DNA from: Dastarcus helophoroides
Taxonomy: Eukaryota > Arthropoda > Insecta > Coleoptera > Bothrideridae
Reading direction: 5' to 3'
DNA length: 64,000 nucleotides
NCBI GenBank assembly: GCA_028583605.1
Contig: CM053332.1
Location: 18,856,555 to 18,920,554 of the forward strand
Shown here: positions 32,405-46,600 of the stretch, one piece after another
Layout: the number at the start of each line of letters is the position of its first letter
How positions within the stretch are numbered: position 1 is the stretch's first letter
Translations under genes and position numbers: made by a program
Notes under the pieces: model-generated
What the model saw: only the letters and a program-made list of their open reading frames with translations
The model's database searches: none
What the model was told of the DNA's origin: nothing

Positions 32405-35400
32405 CAGTGGCGGCTCGTAGCTAAAACTAGAGGGGGTGCTGCGACGACGTTTGCGTTAAAATTGTGTAAAAGCAAATAAGTTACAAAAAATTAATAACAT
32501 AAACCACCTCTGTTGCTTCTCAATAGAAATCTCAGCTTTAGGAAAATTTAAAAATGCAAAATTTCGAGGAAAAAATTGGAATTTTGTGATTAAATAACGA
32601 ATTTTATCTGTTTTTTAGAAACTTTCCTAAGCTGGAAATATATATTTTTTAAAACCTAATGTTTTTTTTAATGTCAACTTTTTGAGAAAAATGTCGAATT
32701 AACACTGAAAATTAAAGAAATAGTAACAAAAATTTCTATTTTTAAAATTGTTCGAAATTTTGAAACAAATTTAAAAAAAAAACTTGCAGGTCAATTACAA
32801 ATAAAATTTTAAAATGTGAATTTCAATTACAAAGGATTGACTTCAAGCTGAAATATTTGATCTTTGAAGTTTCCCTGGGAACTTAAAAATTACTAGAAAC
32901 AATTTAAATTAGAACATTAAATTGTGAATTTTTTAAGATGTTGAGTATTTTTAATTGCGAAATTTCGACCTTTTCTGGAAATGTTGATTTATTTTTAAAA
33001 ATGTCCTACTTCAAAAGTCGAACTTTTGAGAATATTTATGACAATTAATTTATTTTTAAAAATTGTTTTTCTTCATCGATTCCGACATTGCTATTTTTTT
33101 CAAAAATTTTATATCCAAAAAACAAATTTCAACTTTTTTTCTAGAAATGTTGTCTGCTTTTATCCAAATTTTAAGGTTAATCTTTAAATTTTAATCCATT
33201 TTTTATCGAAATTTGACGGACTTGACAATTCCAAGAATAAATTTAACAAATAAAAATAACAGATCTAGAAAAATTGGAAATTTCGATTCAGAATTTCTTC
33301 GGTTGTACAATGTAGTGGTAAGTTTTTTTTAGCGAAATATCAAATTGCAAAAAAAGTTGAAATTTAGAAGGTTCATTTTTTCTTGAAATTCAATATTTTT
33401 CTCAAAATTCAGAATTACTTTTTTTTAAATTTCTTCGTTTCTTTCCCAAATTGTTAACATTTTTAGAGAAATATCAGGGTTCTTTACCAAAAATTTTTTG
33501 TCAAAATTTCCACACACACACACATGAAAGCAATCAATAAACACGTACTTAATCGATTTAAAAAATGCTAACCCCAAGCGGGGTGAAAAAGGGTATTTAA
33601 CTGAACATTGAAATTTAAAATTTTTTTTAGAAGGCAAAAATTGGGTTTTGAAAAACAATTTTGCTCGAACAAGGCAACATTTAAAAAGTCGACATTTTCG
33701 AAAAACTTTTTAAAAAAATGCGAAACAAGACGCATTTTTAATTCCTAAGGGGGTAACAAACGGTTTTATTAAATACTAAACAATGTCAGCACTTTCTTTT
33801 GTGAGCTAAAAATTAGGTTTTCTAAAACAATTTTGGCTCAACAAGACAACATTTTGAAATGTCGAAAGTTCCAAAAAAAATCGAAAATTTTAATAGTTAA
33901 CATTTTAAAAAACTCTAAAATGTTTTAAAAAAGTCGAAATTTTTAAAAAATGTTCAAATTTTTAAATCAGGACGAAATTTGAAAAAAGGTCCAGATTTTC
34001 AAAAAAACGAAATTTTCAAAAAAATCTAAATTTTCAAACAAATCGAAACGTTCAAAAAAATGTTTCAAATAAAAGTCGAAATTTAAAGAAAAGCCGAAAT
34101 TTCGAAAATAAGTCGTAACTTTCAAAAGTCAAAATTTCGAGAAAAGATCAAAATATTTTAAAAATAATTGAAGTTTTTAATAAAAAATGAAAATCATCAA
34201 AAATCAAAATTTTCCAAAAAATTTGGAAAATCGAAATTTTCCAAATTTTGGGAAAAAAACTTCACATCAGAACAGTCGAAATTAACAAAAAAAAATATCA
34301 AAATTCGAGAAAAATCAAATTTAAAATAAAAATCGAATTTTCAAAAAGGGCAAAATTTTGAAAGTTTCAACATTTAAAAAAGTTTACATTTTTCACAAAA
34401 AGTAAATATTTTAATAAAGCCGTAAGTTTTCAAGACAGTAAAATTTTTGGTAAATTTCAAAATTTTCACAAAAAGTTAAAATTGAGAGAACAAATCAAAT
34501 TTTTGAAAAACGGTCGAATTTCAAAAAATAAATTGTAAAATACGGAAACTTTTGAGGTTGAATTTGCAAATAAAATTAAAATATGAGCCAAAATTCTCAC
34601 AAAAAATCAAAATTTCTAGGAACATCCGAACGAAATTCTTAACAAAAGTGGAAGTTTTCAAATTTTTCAAAATCCTGGAAGAGGTCAAAATTTTGAAGGA
34701 TTTCAATTTTCTTAGAAAGAAAATTGAAATTTCGAGAAATAATTTGAAATATCTGTACAAAAAAGTCGAAATTTTAGGAAAGTAATCCATCGCCTTTTAC
34801 TTTTTTTCAGCAACATATCAAAATGCGGAAACAATGGAAAATTTTCCTAACATTTTTTCGTTTCTTTCCGAAATCTTGATATTTTTATAAAAATGTCAGA
34901 ATTTTTTTCCAAAAGTTGTTAGACAAAATTACAAAATAAACTTTGAAATGTCAAAACGCCGTAAAAAAACCTAACATTTTTAAAAGCAAATTAGAGGAAC
35001 ATAAAAAATTGGGAGAAGTTGAAATTTCCAGAAAAAATTTTAAAACCAAATTTGCTGGAAAAGTATAAATTTCGAGAAAATTTATTTATATAATATATTT
35101 AGGAAAATAGAAACTTTCCAAAAAACTTTTCCAACAAAAAAATCAAAATATTAGAAAAAATTAAAAATATTTCCACGATACAGTGGAAATTGCGAAATCG
35201 GGTAAAAACTCGAAGATTTGGTATTATTTTTTTTCAGAGAAATATTAAAATGTGAGAAGAGTTGGATTTATATTGTTTCCTCAAATGTTCATTATTGTCT
35301 CAAAATTTTGACACTTAGAGAAATTTAACCTTTCTTTTTCAAAATTTCAATTCTTTCTCGAAATATTGATTTCTTTTTCAAAAGTTTTACAAAAATTAGT

Positions 35401-35628
35401 TTTTGAAAATGCGTTTTTCATCAAAATTAAAAATAAAATAGATTTTAGATGATCCTAACAAGAAAGAAAGATAAGGTTTCTATAAAAGAAATCAGAGAAA
35501 ATTTAAAATTTCAATAAAAAAGTTTTCAATGAAAAGTCTTTAAAAAAGACCCAACATTCTGAAAAAAAATTTGAAAGCGGAATTGGGGGTGCTGCAGTTC
35601 CTCAGTGCATATACGCGAGCCGCCACTG
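32405..35628. mobile_element. Non-autonomous hAT-like element (3224 bp)
   Basis: Terminal inverted repeats begin CAGTGGCGGCTCG at both ends (perfect over 13 bp, then GGGGGTGCT further in). A perfect 8-bp target duplication CTTCGGGC lies at 32397-32404 and 35629-35636. The interior is AT-rich and contains the same TCGAAATTT-style degenerate sequence as the other hAT-like elements here. No transposase is present. Frames at 33425-33658, 34521-34790 and 34552-34785 are low-complexity. Confidence 0.92.
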
Positions 35629-35636
35629 CTTCGGGC

Positions 35637-36717
35637 GATCATCGATTTCTTATAGCTTCACTAGATTCGAGAAACCAAATAGTCTTTTCATTTGCCAGTG
35701 TGCAACTGATGCCTGAAGTTGCCCATTGTTTTCTTGATTTCAATACAGGGGCCATCCTCCTGAAAGATAATTGCGACTTCAGAAACAGCTTGACAGGAAT
35801 TCAATATCTGATGTTATATTTATGCCATACGGTTCGATGACTTCACAGGCCCATCTATTTAAAGGACATTAAAGCCTTTGAGTCGTTTCTATTCTCTGAA
35901 ATAGCAACCCATTGATCTGCCGTCCACTTAAGATAATTTATTATTTCAGTGGGATTACTAATGACGCCCGAAAGTCTAACAGGCAATTTATAACAAAGAA
36001 TTGATGAATACGTTAAAAGTGGTAGAAATGGGAAATATTACCCAATCGTCGCTCTAAATATAAAATTGATCTAACGTAATTCTTATTCCAAGATCGGCAT
36101 TTGAAAAAAAAAATTCCAGCAGTTCGCTCGCGTAACAAAACTTTTTTAATAGCCTGCCCTCGAAGCAATTTTGTTCAATTGAAGCCGAAAAAAAATCAAC
36201 TGCTGTGTGGCAAAGATAAATTCGCACATCGTCGTTCCAATTTATAGGTCAACCGAAAAGAATTTAATTTCAGCTGGGACATATTTTCACTTTTGTCGAA
36301 GTTTTCTTTCACAGTTTAAACTCGCTTAAGTAATTGCTACGCTATAAATGGATTTAAATTGCTATTCGAAAATACTCCCCTGTTCAAATAATAAGATCCG
36401 TTACTTAAGGGAAAGCTAAGTAATCCAATTTGCATAGGTGCGAACTTGCTTCTGTTGAGATCTTGGAGGAATTATTCGACAAAATACTCCCGAATGCAGT
36501 TTGCGCTAGAATACATAATAAAGATTTTGTTATTCAAATTGCTTTACGATTAAGACTTAGAAATTATGTGGGAGCTTTTCAGCAGTTGAGGTAATTTAAA
36601 TTCAAAATGATATTAAATTAAATTGTGCAACAGCACAATGTTTATTTAAAAGAAGTACTTAAACCATCTCCTTTAGTTCCTATGTAGATTCTGTTACATA
36701 CCGAGGGTAACGACTGT
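35637..36717. other. Single-copy-looking non-coding sequence
   Basis: Even composition and no terminal repeats. The frame at 35571-35840 starts inside the hAT-like element and runs out of it, so it is not a natural gene. No motif was recognised. Confidence 0.45.
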
Positions 36718-36870
36718 ATACGAGGGTAAATCAAATATAAACCAGAATTTGTTTTTAAAAATGTATTGGTACAAGATACACATATTAAGTTATTAACTAT
36801 TTTTCTACATAATCTCTTGGCATCTAAAATTTGAGTTGTCTTAATTACTTGGTTTTTTATTATATAATCA
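36718..36870 (+). mobile_element. Mariner terminal fragment
   Basis: TACGAGGGTAAATCAAATAT followed by AAACCAGAATTTG matches the terminal repeat of the mariners at 18.3 and 19.57 kb. The sequence after it (TTGGTACAAGATACACAT, then CTACATAATCTC) resembles the 3' untranslated part of mariner elements. The rest is missing. Confidence 0.65.
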
Positions 36871-36941
36871 ATGACTGATTTTTAGCTTCTGATGTCGTAA
36901 AATGTGAATTTGTGTGGAAAAAGAAATGTGGATATTTTCAA

Positions 36942-36990
36942 AGTATCTCCAGCTTATCGTTGGCCCATTCTTTCTGACTCACCCGGTGTA
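36942..36990. mobile_element. Truncated MITE end (relative of 30551-31165)
   Basis: AGTATCTCCAGCTTATCGTT, then GGCCCATTCTTTCTGACTCA and CCCGGTG, match the right end of the 615-bp MITE. Only about 49 bp are present. Confidence 0.75.
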
Positions 36991-37300
36991 GATATTCAAA
37001 AAAAAAATTCCAATTTTCAAAAAAAAATCAGAATATTAAAAAAACGAAATAATTTCGAATTATACGTCAAAAAACCAAAGTTAAAAAACATTAAAATTTG
37101 GAAAAAAATTAAAATTTTCTAAATATCTGCTTTTTTGAACCAAGAGGAAATTTGGAACAAAAAGCAAAGATGTTCAAATAAATTGACACAAGAAAAAGTT
37201 GACTGCTTTAAAAATAAACAAATTTCAAAAAGAGTCGTTATTCTCAAAAAAATGTTGTTTCATCCCCCCGCAGAAAGAAAATAAAATATAGATTCTTTTT

Positions 37301-37414
37301 TTTTGGTGGAATGGACTAATCCTTTCTTATCTTCAAATATTGAAATACAAATCTTGTCCCCTGAAACCAAGAAAGAATTAAAAAACACAACAAAGGTTGC
37401 TCTAACGCGTTTCT
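37301..37414 (-). repeat. Family-2 repeat, copy E (minus, 5'-truncated)
   Basis: On the minus strand it starts at AGAAACGCGTTAGAGCAACC, so only the GAAA, the palindromic ACGCGT and the 3' strand of stem I are kept. The tail (TTTCAGGGGACAAGA, GTCCATTCCACCAAAA) is complete. The cut lies at the base of stem II. Confidence 0.75.
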
Positions 37415-37934
37415 AAAATGTAAAAACATTTTGATTTAGTTTTATTCCATTTATTATTATTAGTGTTATAAGAAATATGGCATCGATAAAAAAAAAACTT
37501 GGCCAAAATACTGCTGCCAAAACGATTCAAGAACTTGAAGTATTGTGGTCTAAGCCACGGGTCAGCAAACCGCGGCTCGCGAGCCGCATGCGGGTCTTTA
37601 AAAGATAATTAAATTCCCCTAAAAAAATAAAAAAATAAAAATTAGAGTGGATAGACACGCAAAAATTAAGTACTTATTAAACAAGTGACCTACAGAGATC
37701 GAAAATTTCAAAAATACTTTCCTAGATATTTTCACATTTGATTAAAATTTGACAAAAAAGTTATGATTTCAAAAATTATTTTTTTTTAATTTTTGATTGA
37801 TTTGTATTAACATTTTGAAAAAACACAAGAATTTTGAAATTTCTAGAAAAAGACCAATTCGGAAAGTCAAAATATCTAAGACAAATTTTTTTTTTCGTGA
37901 TTTTACATTTTATTTGTAGTTGTTTTGTTCGTAG

Positions 37935-40450
37935 TTTTTCAGAGAAGAAGAAAATAAAAAATATGCAATGTTTCAGAGAAAGTTAAATTTTGAGAATAAA
38001 TTGAAATTTCGAGAAAAAGACGAATTAAAAAAAAACTCTGAATTTTCAGATGAATCGAATTTTGAAAAAATTGGTGAAATAATCTTGAAAGAAAAGACAA
38101 TGTCCATAAAAGTTCCAGTTTCGAGAAGAAAATTAAATGTTAAAAGGAGGTCAAAATTTCCCAAAGAAAGTCTTTAAGAAACAAAATCAAATTCTTAGAT
38201 TTGAAAACAGATAAATTTAAAAAGTAAATTTTCTACAACCTTAAAATTTCATAAAAAAAAGATGAATTACTTTTGTGAAAAAAAATTAATTTACATAAAC
38301 AGCAAATATCAAAGTTCGAAATAAAAGCTGAAATTTCAAGAAAAAGATGAATTTCGAGAAAAAGGGAGAGATTTCGAAAAAATTGAGGAGAAGAGACTTC
38401 GAAAAAATTGAGAAAAAGGAAGAGATTTCGAAAAAATTAAGAAAAAGTAAAATATTTCAAAAAAGTCGAATTTATCAAAAGTTCTCAAAAAAAGGTAAAA
38501 TTATAGAAAAAAAAACGTCGGATTTTGACAATAGATTGAAACCCAGAACAAATTAAAAACCTAAATTTTTAGACAAATTTGAATTGTTTCAAAAACTGTA
38601 AAATATCAAAAAGAGAAATTGTAAAAATAAACTGGAAGTTTAAAAAATAATATCGAACATTAAAAAAGTCAAGATTTTTCAATAAAGAAGAACAAAGTCA
38701 AATTTCAGGAAAAATTATAAGGAAAGCTCAAAATTTCGACAAAATATTTGTAATTTTTCAGAGAAATTTAAATTTTGAGAAGAAATTTGAAATTTCGAGA
38801 ACAAGACGATTAAAAAAAATCCAAATTTTCTGATAAATTCGAATTTTAAGAAAATTGCTAAAATAATTTCGAAAGAAAGAGCGAATGTCGATAAAACTTC
38901 CAGTTTCGAAAAAGGTATCGAATTTTAAAAGAAGGTTAAAATTTCCCAGAAAAAGTCGAATTTTAAGAAAAAAATCAAATTTTGAGATTTAAAAATAGAT
39001 GAATTTCGTTCGAAATAAATGCTGAAATTTGCAGAAAAGGCTTAATTTTGATAAAAAAAGATTTCGAAAAAAAAAGAATTCGTCAAAAGTTCTCAAAAAA
39101 CTAATTTTTACAATAGATTGAAATTCGTAGAACGAATTTAAAAATCTGACATGCTTAGACAAATTTAAATTTTGTAAAAAATTGTAAAATTTCAAAAAGG
39201 GAAGTTGTAATAAATTAAAAGAAAAAATTGTCGAATTTTTTCAGAAGTCGAAGTTTTTCAGAGAAGAAGAAAATAACAAATATGCAACGTTTCAGGGAAA
39301 GTTAAATTTTGAGAATAAATTGAAATTTCGAGAACAATACGAATTAAAAAAAAACTTTAAATCGAATTTTGAGAAAATTGGTGAAATAATTTCGAAAGAA
39401 AAGAAAATGTCCATAAAACTTTAAGTTTCCAGAAAAGTTTAAAATTTTAAAAGAAGGTCAAAATTTCCCAAAGAAAGTCTTTAAGAAACAAAATCAAATT
39501 CTGAGATTTGAAAACAGATGAATTTAAAAAGTAAATTTTCTACAACCTTAAAATTTCGTGAAAAAAAAATTAATTACATTTGTAAAAAAAATTAATTTAC
39601 AGAAACAGCAAATATCAAAGTTCGAAATAAAAGCTGAAATTTCAAAAAAAAAAAGCTGAATTTCGAGAAAAAGGGAGAGATTTCGAAAAACTTGGGGAAA
39701 AGAAGGAGACTTCGAAAAAATTGAGAAAAAGGAAGAGATTTCGAAAAAATTAAGAAAAAGTATAATATTTCGAAAAAGTTAAATTTATCAAAAGTTCTCG
39801 AAAAAAGGTAAAATTATAAAAAAAAACGTCGGATTTTGACAATAGATTGAGACTCGGAACAAATTAAAAACCTAAATTTTTAGACAAATTGAAACTGTTT
39901 TAAAAACTGTAAAATATCAACAAGAGAAATTGTAAAAATAAACTGGAAGTTTAAAAAAAATTGTCGAACATTAAAAAAAACGAAGTTTTTCAATAAAGAA
40001 GAAGAAAGTCAAATTTCAGGAAAAATTGTAAGGAAAGCTCAAAATTTCGACAAAAAATTTGTAATTTTCCAGAGAGATTTAAATTTTGAGAAGAAATTTG
40101 AAATTTCGAGAACAAGACGATTTTTAAAAAGTTCAAATTTTCTGATAAATTCAAATTTTGAAAAAATTGCCAATATAATTTCGAAAGAAAAGCGAATATC
40201 GATAAAACTTTCATTTTCGAAAAAAGTATTGATTTTAAAAGAAGGTTAAAATTTCCCAGAAAAAGTCAAATTTTAAGAAAAAATCAAATTTTGAGATTTA
40301 AAAATAGATGAATTTCGTTCGAAATAAACGCTGAAATTTGCAGAAAAGGCTTAACGAATTTAATAATCTGACATGCTTAGACAAATTTAAATTTTGTGAA
40401 AAATTGTAAAATTTCAAAAAGAACAATGGTAATAAATTAAAAGTTTTAAA
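37935..40450. repeat. ~1.3-kb AT-rich tandem repeat, two copies
   Basis: GTTTTTCAGAGAAGAAGAAA begins units at about 37937 and 39251 (offset 1314 bp), and internal marks such as GAAAGAAAAGACAATGTCC/GAAAAGAAAATGTCC keep the same order. A shorter half-unit pattern is also visible at 38760-39240 and 40070-40450. Frames at 37968-38177, 38347-38556, 38989-39195 and 39990-40214 are low-complexity shadows. Confidence 0.75.
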
Positions 40451-40498
40451 AAATTGTCGAACTTTTTCAGAAGTCGAAGTTTTTCAAAGAAGAAATTT

Positions 40499-40598
40499 TG
40501 GTGATGGAACAGACTGGTCCTTGGTTATCTTGAAAAATTGGAATGAAGAACTTTTCCCCTGAAACCAAGAAAGATTAAAAACACACCAAAGGTGTGTG
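40499..40598 (-). repeat. Family-2 repeat tail, copy F, at left border of the palindrome
   Basis: On the minus strand: CCTTTGGTGTGTTTTTAATC, then TTTCAGGGGAAAAGTTC, GATAACCAAGGACCAGTC and TGTTCCATCACC. The hammerhead-like 5' half is absent, and its place is taken directly by the TACGTA array. It is an inverted, almost identical copy of 53987-54086. Confidence 0.85.
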
Positions 40599-40606
40599 TA
40601 AGGTGG

Positions 40607-43600
40607 TGTACGTATGGCGTATGATGTACGTACGTATGATGTACGTATAGTGTACGTATGATGTACGTATGATGTACGTACGTATGATGTACGTATGATG
40701 TACGTACGATGAACGCATGATGTACGTATGACGTACGTATGATGTACGTGATAACGTACGTATAATGTACGTATGATGTACGTACGTAAAGACTGGGGTG
40801 CGGGGTCCGGGGTTCGACGTCCGGGGACCAAAGGCCGGCGACAGGGGTGCGGAGTCCGGCATGTGGGGTCCGAGGTCCAAGGACCGGGATCCGAAAACCA
40901 GGGTTTGGGACAGAAGACCGGGGTATTTTGTCCGGGGACCGAATACGGGGTTCGGGGACCTTAGTTCGGGGTCTGGGGACCGTGGTCCGGGGACCGGAGT
41001 CCAGGGACAGTGGTCCGGGTTGCGGAAACCGGGGTTCGGAAACCAAGGTTCGGAATCCGGGGTCCAGGGTCCGAAGTGCGGGGACTTGGGTGCGGAGGCA
41101 GGGGTCCGGGGAGCAAAGACCGGGGTCCGAAAACCAAGGTCCGAAGACCGGGGTCCATAGTCCGGGTACCGGAGGTCAAGGGTTTGCGAACCGTGGTACG
41201 GAGACCGCAGACCAAGTTCCGGCTACCGCAGTTTGGAGATTGGGGTCCAGGGTTTGGGGTCCGGGGTCCGGGGTCCGGGAACTGGGGTGCGGGGTCCGGA
41301 GTCCGAGGTCCGGGAACCGAAGTCCAGGGACCGAAGTCTAAGGCACCGATGTTCGGAAACCGGGGACCGGAGTGCTAGGACCGATGTGCGGGGTCCGGCG
41401 TTCAATGTTCCGAGGTCCAAGGACCGGGGTCCCGAAACCGGGCTCCGGGGACGGGGGTGTGGGAACCAGGGTGCGGGCACCGAGAACCGGGGTGCGGGCA
41501 TCGGGGTCCAAAGATTAGTGTCCAAAGACCGGGGACCGAGGAGCGAAGTTCATGGTCCGAGTACCAAGGTCCGGGGTCCGGGGTTTGAAGACTGTTTTTT
41601 GGAGAGTGCGGACGGAGGTCCGAGAATCGTGAACCAGGGTCCGGGGACCAGGAACCGGTGTGCGGGGACCGGGGTTCTGGGATCGGAGTCCGGGGACCAA
41701 AGGCCAGGGACCGAAATCCGGGGACCGATATCCGGAAACCAGGGACCGGGGTGCTGGGACCGGGGTGTGAGGCCTGGCGTTTGATGTCTGAGGTTCGGGG
41801 ACCGGGGTCCGGAAACCAGGGTCCGGGGTCCGAAGACTGGGGTATATGGACCAGGATCCGGAGTCTAAGGTTCGAAGACCGTGGTCCTAAGTCCGGAAAC
41901 CGTGGTTTGGGGTCCGTGGATCGTGGTTTGAGGTCCGGAAACCGGGGTCTTGTATGGCGTACGTATGATGTACGTATAATGTACGTACGATGTACTTATG
42001 GTGTACGTACGTAAGATGTACGTATGGTGTACCGTGTACGTATGGCGTACGTATGGTGTACGTATTATGTACGAATTATGTACGAATGATATACGAATGA
42101 TGTATGTACGTACGTATGATGTACGTATGGTGTACGTATGACGTACGTATGATGTACGTACGATGTACGTACGTATGATGTACTTATGGTGTACGTAGGT
42201 AAGATGTACGTATGGTGTACCGTGTACGTATGGCGTACGTATGGTGTACGTATTATGTACGAATGATGTACGAATGATATACGAATGATGTATGTACGTA
42301 CGTATGTATGATGTACGTATGGTGTACGTATGACGTACGTATGATGTACGTATGATGTACGTACGATGAACGCATGATGTGCGTATGACGTACGTATGAT
42401 GTACGTATAACGTACGTATAATGTACGTATGATGTACGTACGTACGCATGATGTACGTACGTGAAGACTGGAGTGCGAAGTTCGGGGTTCGACGTCCGGG
42501 GACCAAAGGCCGAAGACCGGGGTGCGGAGTCCGGCATGTGGGGTCCAAGGTCCAAGGACCGGGGTCCGGAAACCAGGGTTTGGGACAAAAGACCGGGGTA
42601 TTTTGTCCGGGGACCGGGTACGGAGTTTGGGGATTTTAGTTTGGGGTCTGGGGACCGTGGTCCGGGGACCGAAGTCCAAGGACCGTGGTCCGGGGTGCGA
42701 AAACCGGGGTTCGGGAACCAAGGTTCGGAATCCGGGGTCCAGGGTCCAAAGTGCGGAGACTTGGGTGCGGAGGCAGAGGTCCGAAAAGCGAAGACCGGGG
42801 TCCAAAAACTAAGGTCCGAAGGCCAAGGTCCATGGTCCAGGTACCAAGAATCAAGGGTTTGAAAACCGTGGTCCAGAGACCGCGGACCAAGTTCCGGGGT
42901 CCGCAGTTTGGAGATTGGGGTCCAGGGTTCGGGGTCCAGGGTCCGGAAACTAAAATGCGGGGTCCGGAGTCCGAGGTACGGCAACCGAAGTCCAGGGACC
43001 GAAGTCTGGGCACCGATATCTGGAAACCAGGGACCGGGGTGCTGGGACCGATGTGCGGGGTCCGGCGTTCAATGTCCGAGGTCCAAGAACCGGGGTCCGG
43101 AAACCAGGCTCCGGGGACCGTGGCCCGGATTCCGCTAACATGGGTCCGGATTCCGCTGACCGGGGTGCAGGGACCGGGGTGGGGAGACCGGAATGTGGGA
43201 ACCGGGGTGCGGGCACCGAGAACCGGGATGCGGGCATCGGGGTCCAAAGTTTAGTGTCCGGAGACCGGGGACCGAGGAGCGAAGTTCATGATACGAGTAC
43301 CACGGTCCTGGGTCCAGGGTTTGGAGACTGTTTTTTAAAGAGTGCGGACGGAGGTCCAAGAATCGTGAACCGGGGTCCGGGGACCAGGAATCGGTGTGCG
43401 ATTACCAGGGTTCTGGTATCGGGGTCCGAGGACCAAGGGCCAGGGACCGAAGTCCGGGGACCGATATCCGGAAACCGGGGACCGGGGTGCTGGGACCGGG
43501 GTGTGGGGCCCGACGTTTAATGTCTGAGGTTCGGGGACCAGGGTCCAGAAACCAGGGTCTGGGGTCCGAAGACCGGGGTATATGGACCAGGATCCGAAGT

Positions 43601-46600
43601 CTGAGGTTCGAAGACCGTAGTCCTAAGTCCGGGAACCGTGGTTTGGGGTCCGTGGACCGTGGTTTGGGGTCCGGGATGGTGTACGTACGTAAGATGTACA
43701 AATGGTGTACCGTGTACGTATGATGTACGCATGGTGTACGTATGACGTACGTATGATGTACGTATGATGTACGTACGTATGATGTACGTACGATGAACGC
43801 ATGATGTACGTATGACGTACGTATAATGTACGTATGATGTATGTACGTACGTATGATGTACCTACGTAAAGACTGGGGTGCGAAGTCCAATGTCCGACGT
43901 CCGGGGACCAAAGGCCGGCAACCGGGGTGCGGAGTCCGGCATGTTGGGCCCGAGGTACAAGGACCTGGGTCCGGAAATTAGGGTTTGGGACAGAAGACCG
44001 GGGTATTTTGTCCGGGGACCAGAGTTCAAGCAAGGACCGTCGTCCGTGGTGCGGGAACCGGGGCTCGGTAACCGGGGTTCGGAATCCGGGGTCCGGGGTC
44101 CAAAGTGCGGGATCTTGAGTGCGGGCACGAATGATATACGAATGATGTACGTACGTACATATGATGTACGTATGGTGTACGTATGATGTACGCATGGTGT
44201 ATGTATGACGTAGTGTGATGTACGTATGATGTACGTACGTATGATGTACGTATGATGTACGTACGATGAACGCATAATGTACGTATGACGTACGTGTAAT
44301 GTACGTATGATGTATGTACGTATGATGTACCTACGTAAAGACTGGGGTGCGGGGTCCAATATCCGACGTCCGGGGACCAAAGGCCGGCAACCGGGGTGCG
44401 GAGTCAGGCATGTGGGGTCCGAAGTACAAGGACCTGGGTCCGGAAACCAGGGTTTGGGAGAGAAGACCGGGTTATTTTGTCCGGGGACCGGGTACGGGGT
44501 TCGGGGATCTTAGTTCGGGGTCTGGGGACCGTGGTCCGGGGACCGGAGTCCAAGGACCGTGGTCTGGGGTGCGGGAACCGGGGTCCGGGGTTCGGAGTGC
44601 GGGGTCTTGGGTGCAGGCACAGGGGTCGGGGAAGCGAAGACCTGGGTTTAAAAACCAAGGTCCGAATACGCGTACGTATGGTATACGGACGATGTACGAA
44701 TGATGTACGTATGATGTACGTACGTACGTACGTGTGGTGTACGTATGATATACGTATGGTGCACATATGATGTACGATGATGTACGTACGTAGGTATGAT
44801 GTGCGTACGATATGTACGTATGATGTACGTACGTACGTATAATGTACGTACGTACGTATGATGTACGTATGATGTACGTATGACGTACGTATGACGTACG
44901 TATAACGTACGTATAATGTACGTATGATGTACGTACGTACGTATGATGTACGTACGTAAAGACCGGGGTGCGGGGTCCAGGGTTCGACGTCCGAGGACCA
45001 AAGGCCGGCAACCGGGGTGCGGAGTCCGGCATGTGGGGTCCGAGGTCCAAGGACCGGGGTTCGGAAACCAGGGTTTGGGACAGAAGACCGAGGTATTTTG
45101 GGACCGGGTATGGGGTTCGGGGACCTTAGTTCAGGGTCTGGGGACCGTGGTCCGGGGACCGGAGTCCAAGGACCGTAATCCGGGGTGCGGAAACCAAAGT
45201 TCGTAAACCGGGGTTTGGAATCCAGGGTCCTGGGTCCAAAGTTCGGGGACTTGGGTGCGAAAGCAGGGATCCGGGAAGCGAAGACCGGGGTCCGAAAATT
45301 AAGGTCCAAGGACCGGGGTCCATGGTCCGGGTACCGGGGGTGTAGGAACCGTAGTCCGGAGACCGCGGACCAAGTTCCGGGGACCGCAGTTTGGAGAATG
45401 GGGTCCGGGGTTTGGGGTCCGGGGTCCGTTAACTGGGGTGCGGGGTCTGGAGTCTGAGGTCCGAGAATTAAAGTCCAAAGACCGAAGTCTGGGCACCGAC
45501 GTCCGGAAACCGGGGACCGGGGTGCTGGGACCGATGTGCGGGGTTCGGCGTTTAATATCCGAGGTCTAAGGACCAGGGTCCGGAAACCAGGCTTTGGGGA
45601 CCGGGGCCCGGATTCCGCTGACGGGGGTCCAGATTTCGCTGACCGGGGTGCAGGGACCGGAGTGTGGGGATTGGGGTGTGGGAACCGGGGTGCGGGCACC
45701 GAGAACCGGGGTGCAGACACCGGGGTCCAAAGTTTAGTGTCCGGAGACCGGGGACCGAGGAGCGAAGATTATGGTCCAAGTACCAAAGTCCGGGGTCCGG
45801 GGTTTGAAGACTGTTTTTGGGAAAATGCGGACGGAGGTCCGAGAATCGTGAACCGGGGTCCAAGAACCAGGGACCGGTGTGCGGGGACCGGAGTTCTAAA
45901 ATCGGGGTCCGAGGGTCCGTGGACCGTGGTTTGGGGTCCGGGGACCAGGGTCTTGTATGGCGTACGTATGATGTACGTATGATGTACGTACGATGTACGT
46001 ATGGTGTACCGTGTACGTATGGCGTACGTATGGTGTACGTATTATGTACGAATGATGTACGAATGATATACGAATGATGTTTGTACGTACGTATGATGTA
46101 CGTATGGTGTACGTATGATGTACGCATGGTGTACGTATGACGTACGTATGATGTACGTATGATGTACGTACGTATGATGTACGTATGATGTACGTACGAT
46201 GAACGCATGATGTACGTATGACGTACGTATGATGTACGTATAACGTACGTATAATGTACATATGATGTACGTACGTATGATGTACGAACGTAAGGACTAA
46301 GGTGTGGGGTCCGGGGTTTGACGTCCGGGGACCAAAAGCCGGCAACCGGGGTGCGGAGTCCGGCATGTGGGGTCCAAGGTCCAAGGACCGGGGTCCGGAA
46401 ACCAGGGTTTGGGACAGAAGACCGGGGTATTTTGTCCGGGGGCCGGGTACGAGATTTGGGGACCTTAGTTCGGGGTCTGGGGACCGTGGTCCGGGGACCG
46501 GAGTCCAAGGACCGTGGTCTGGGGTGCGGGAACCGAAGCTCGGAAACCGGGGTTTGGAATCCGGGGTCCGGGGTTCGGAGTGCGGGGTCTTGGGTGCGGG

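Noticed and set aside
40791..41953. G-rich blocks as telomeric repeats
   Set aside because: The unit is GGGGTCCG/GGGGACCG and highly degenerate. It does not match TTAGG, TTAGGG or other known telomere units, and it is enclosed by TACGTA blocks on both sides.
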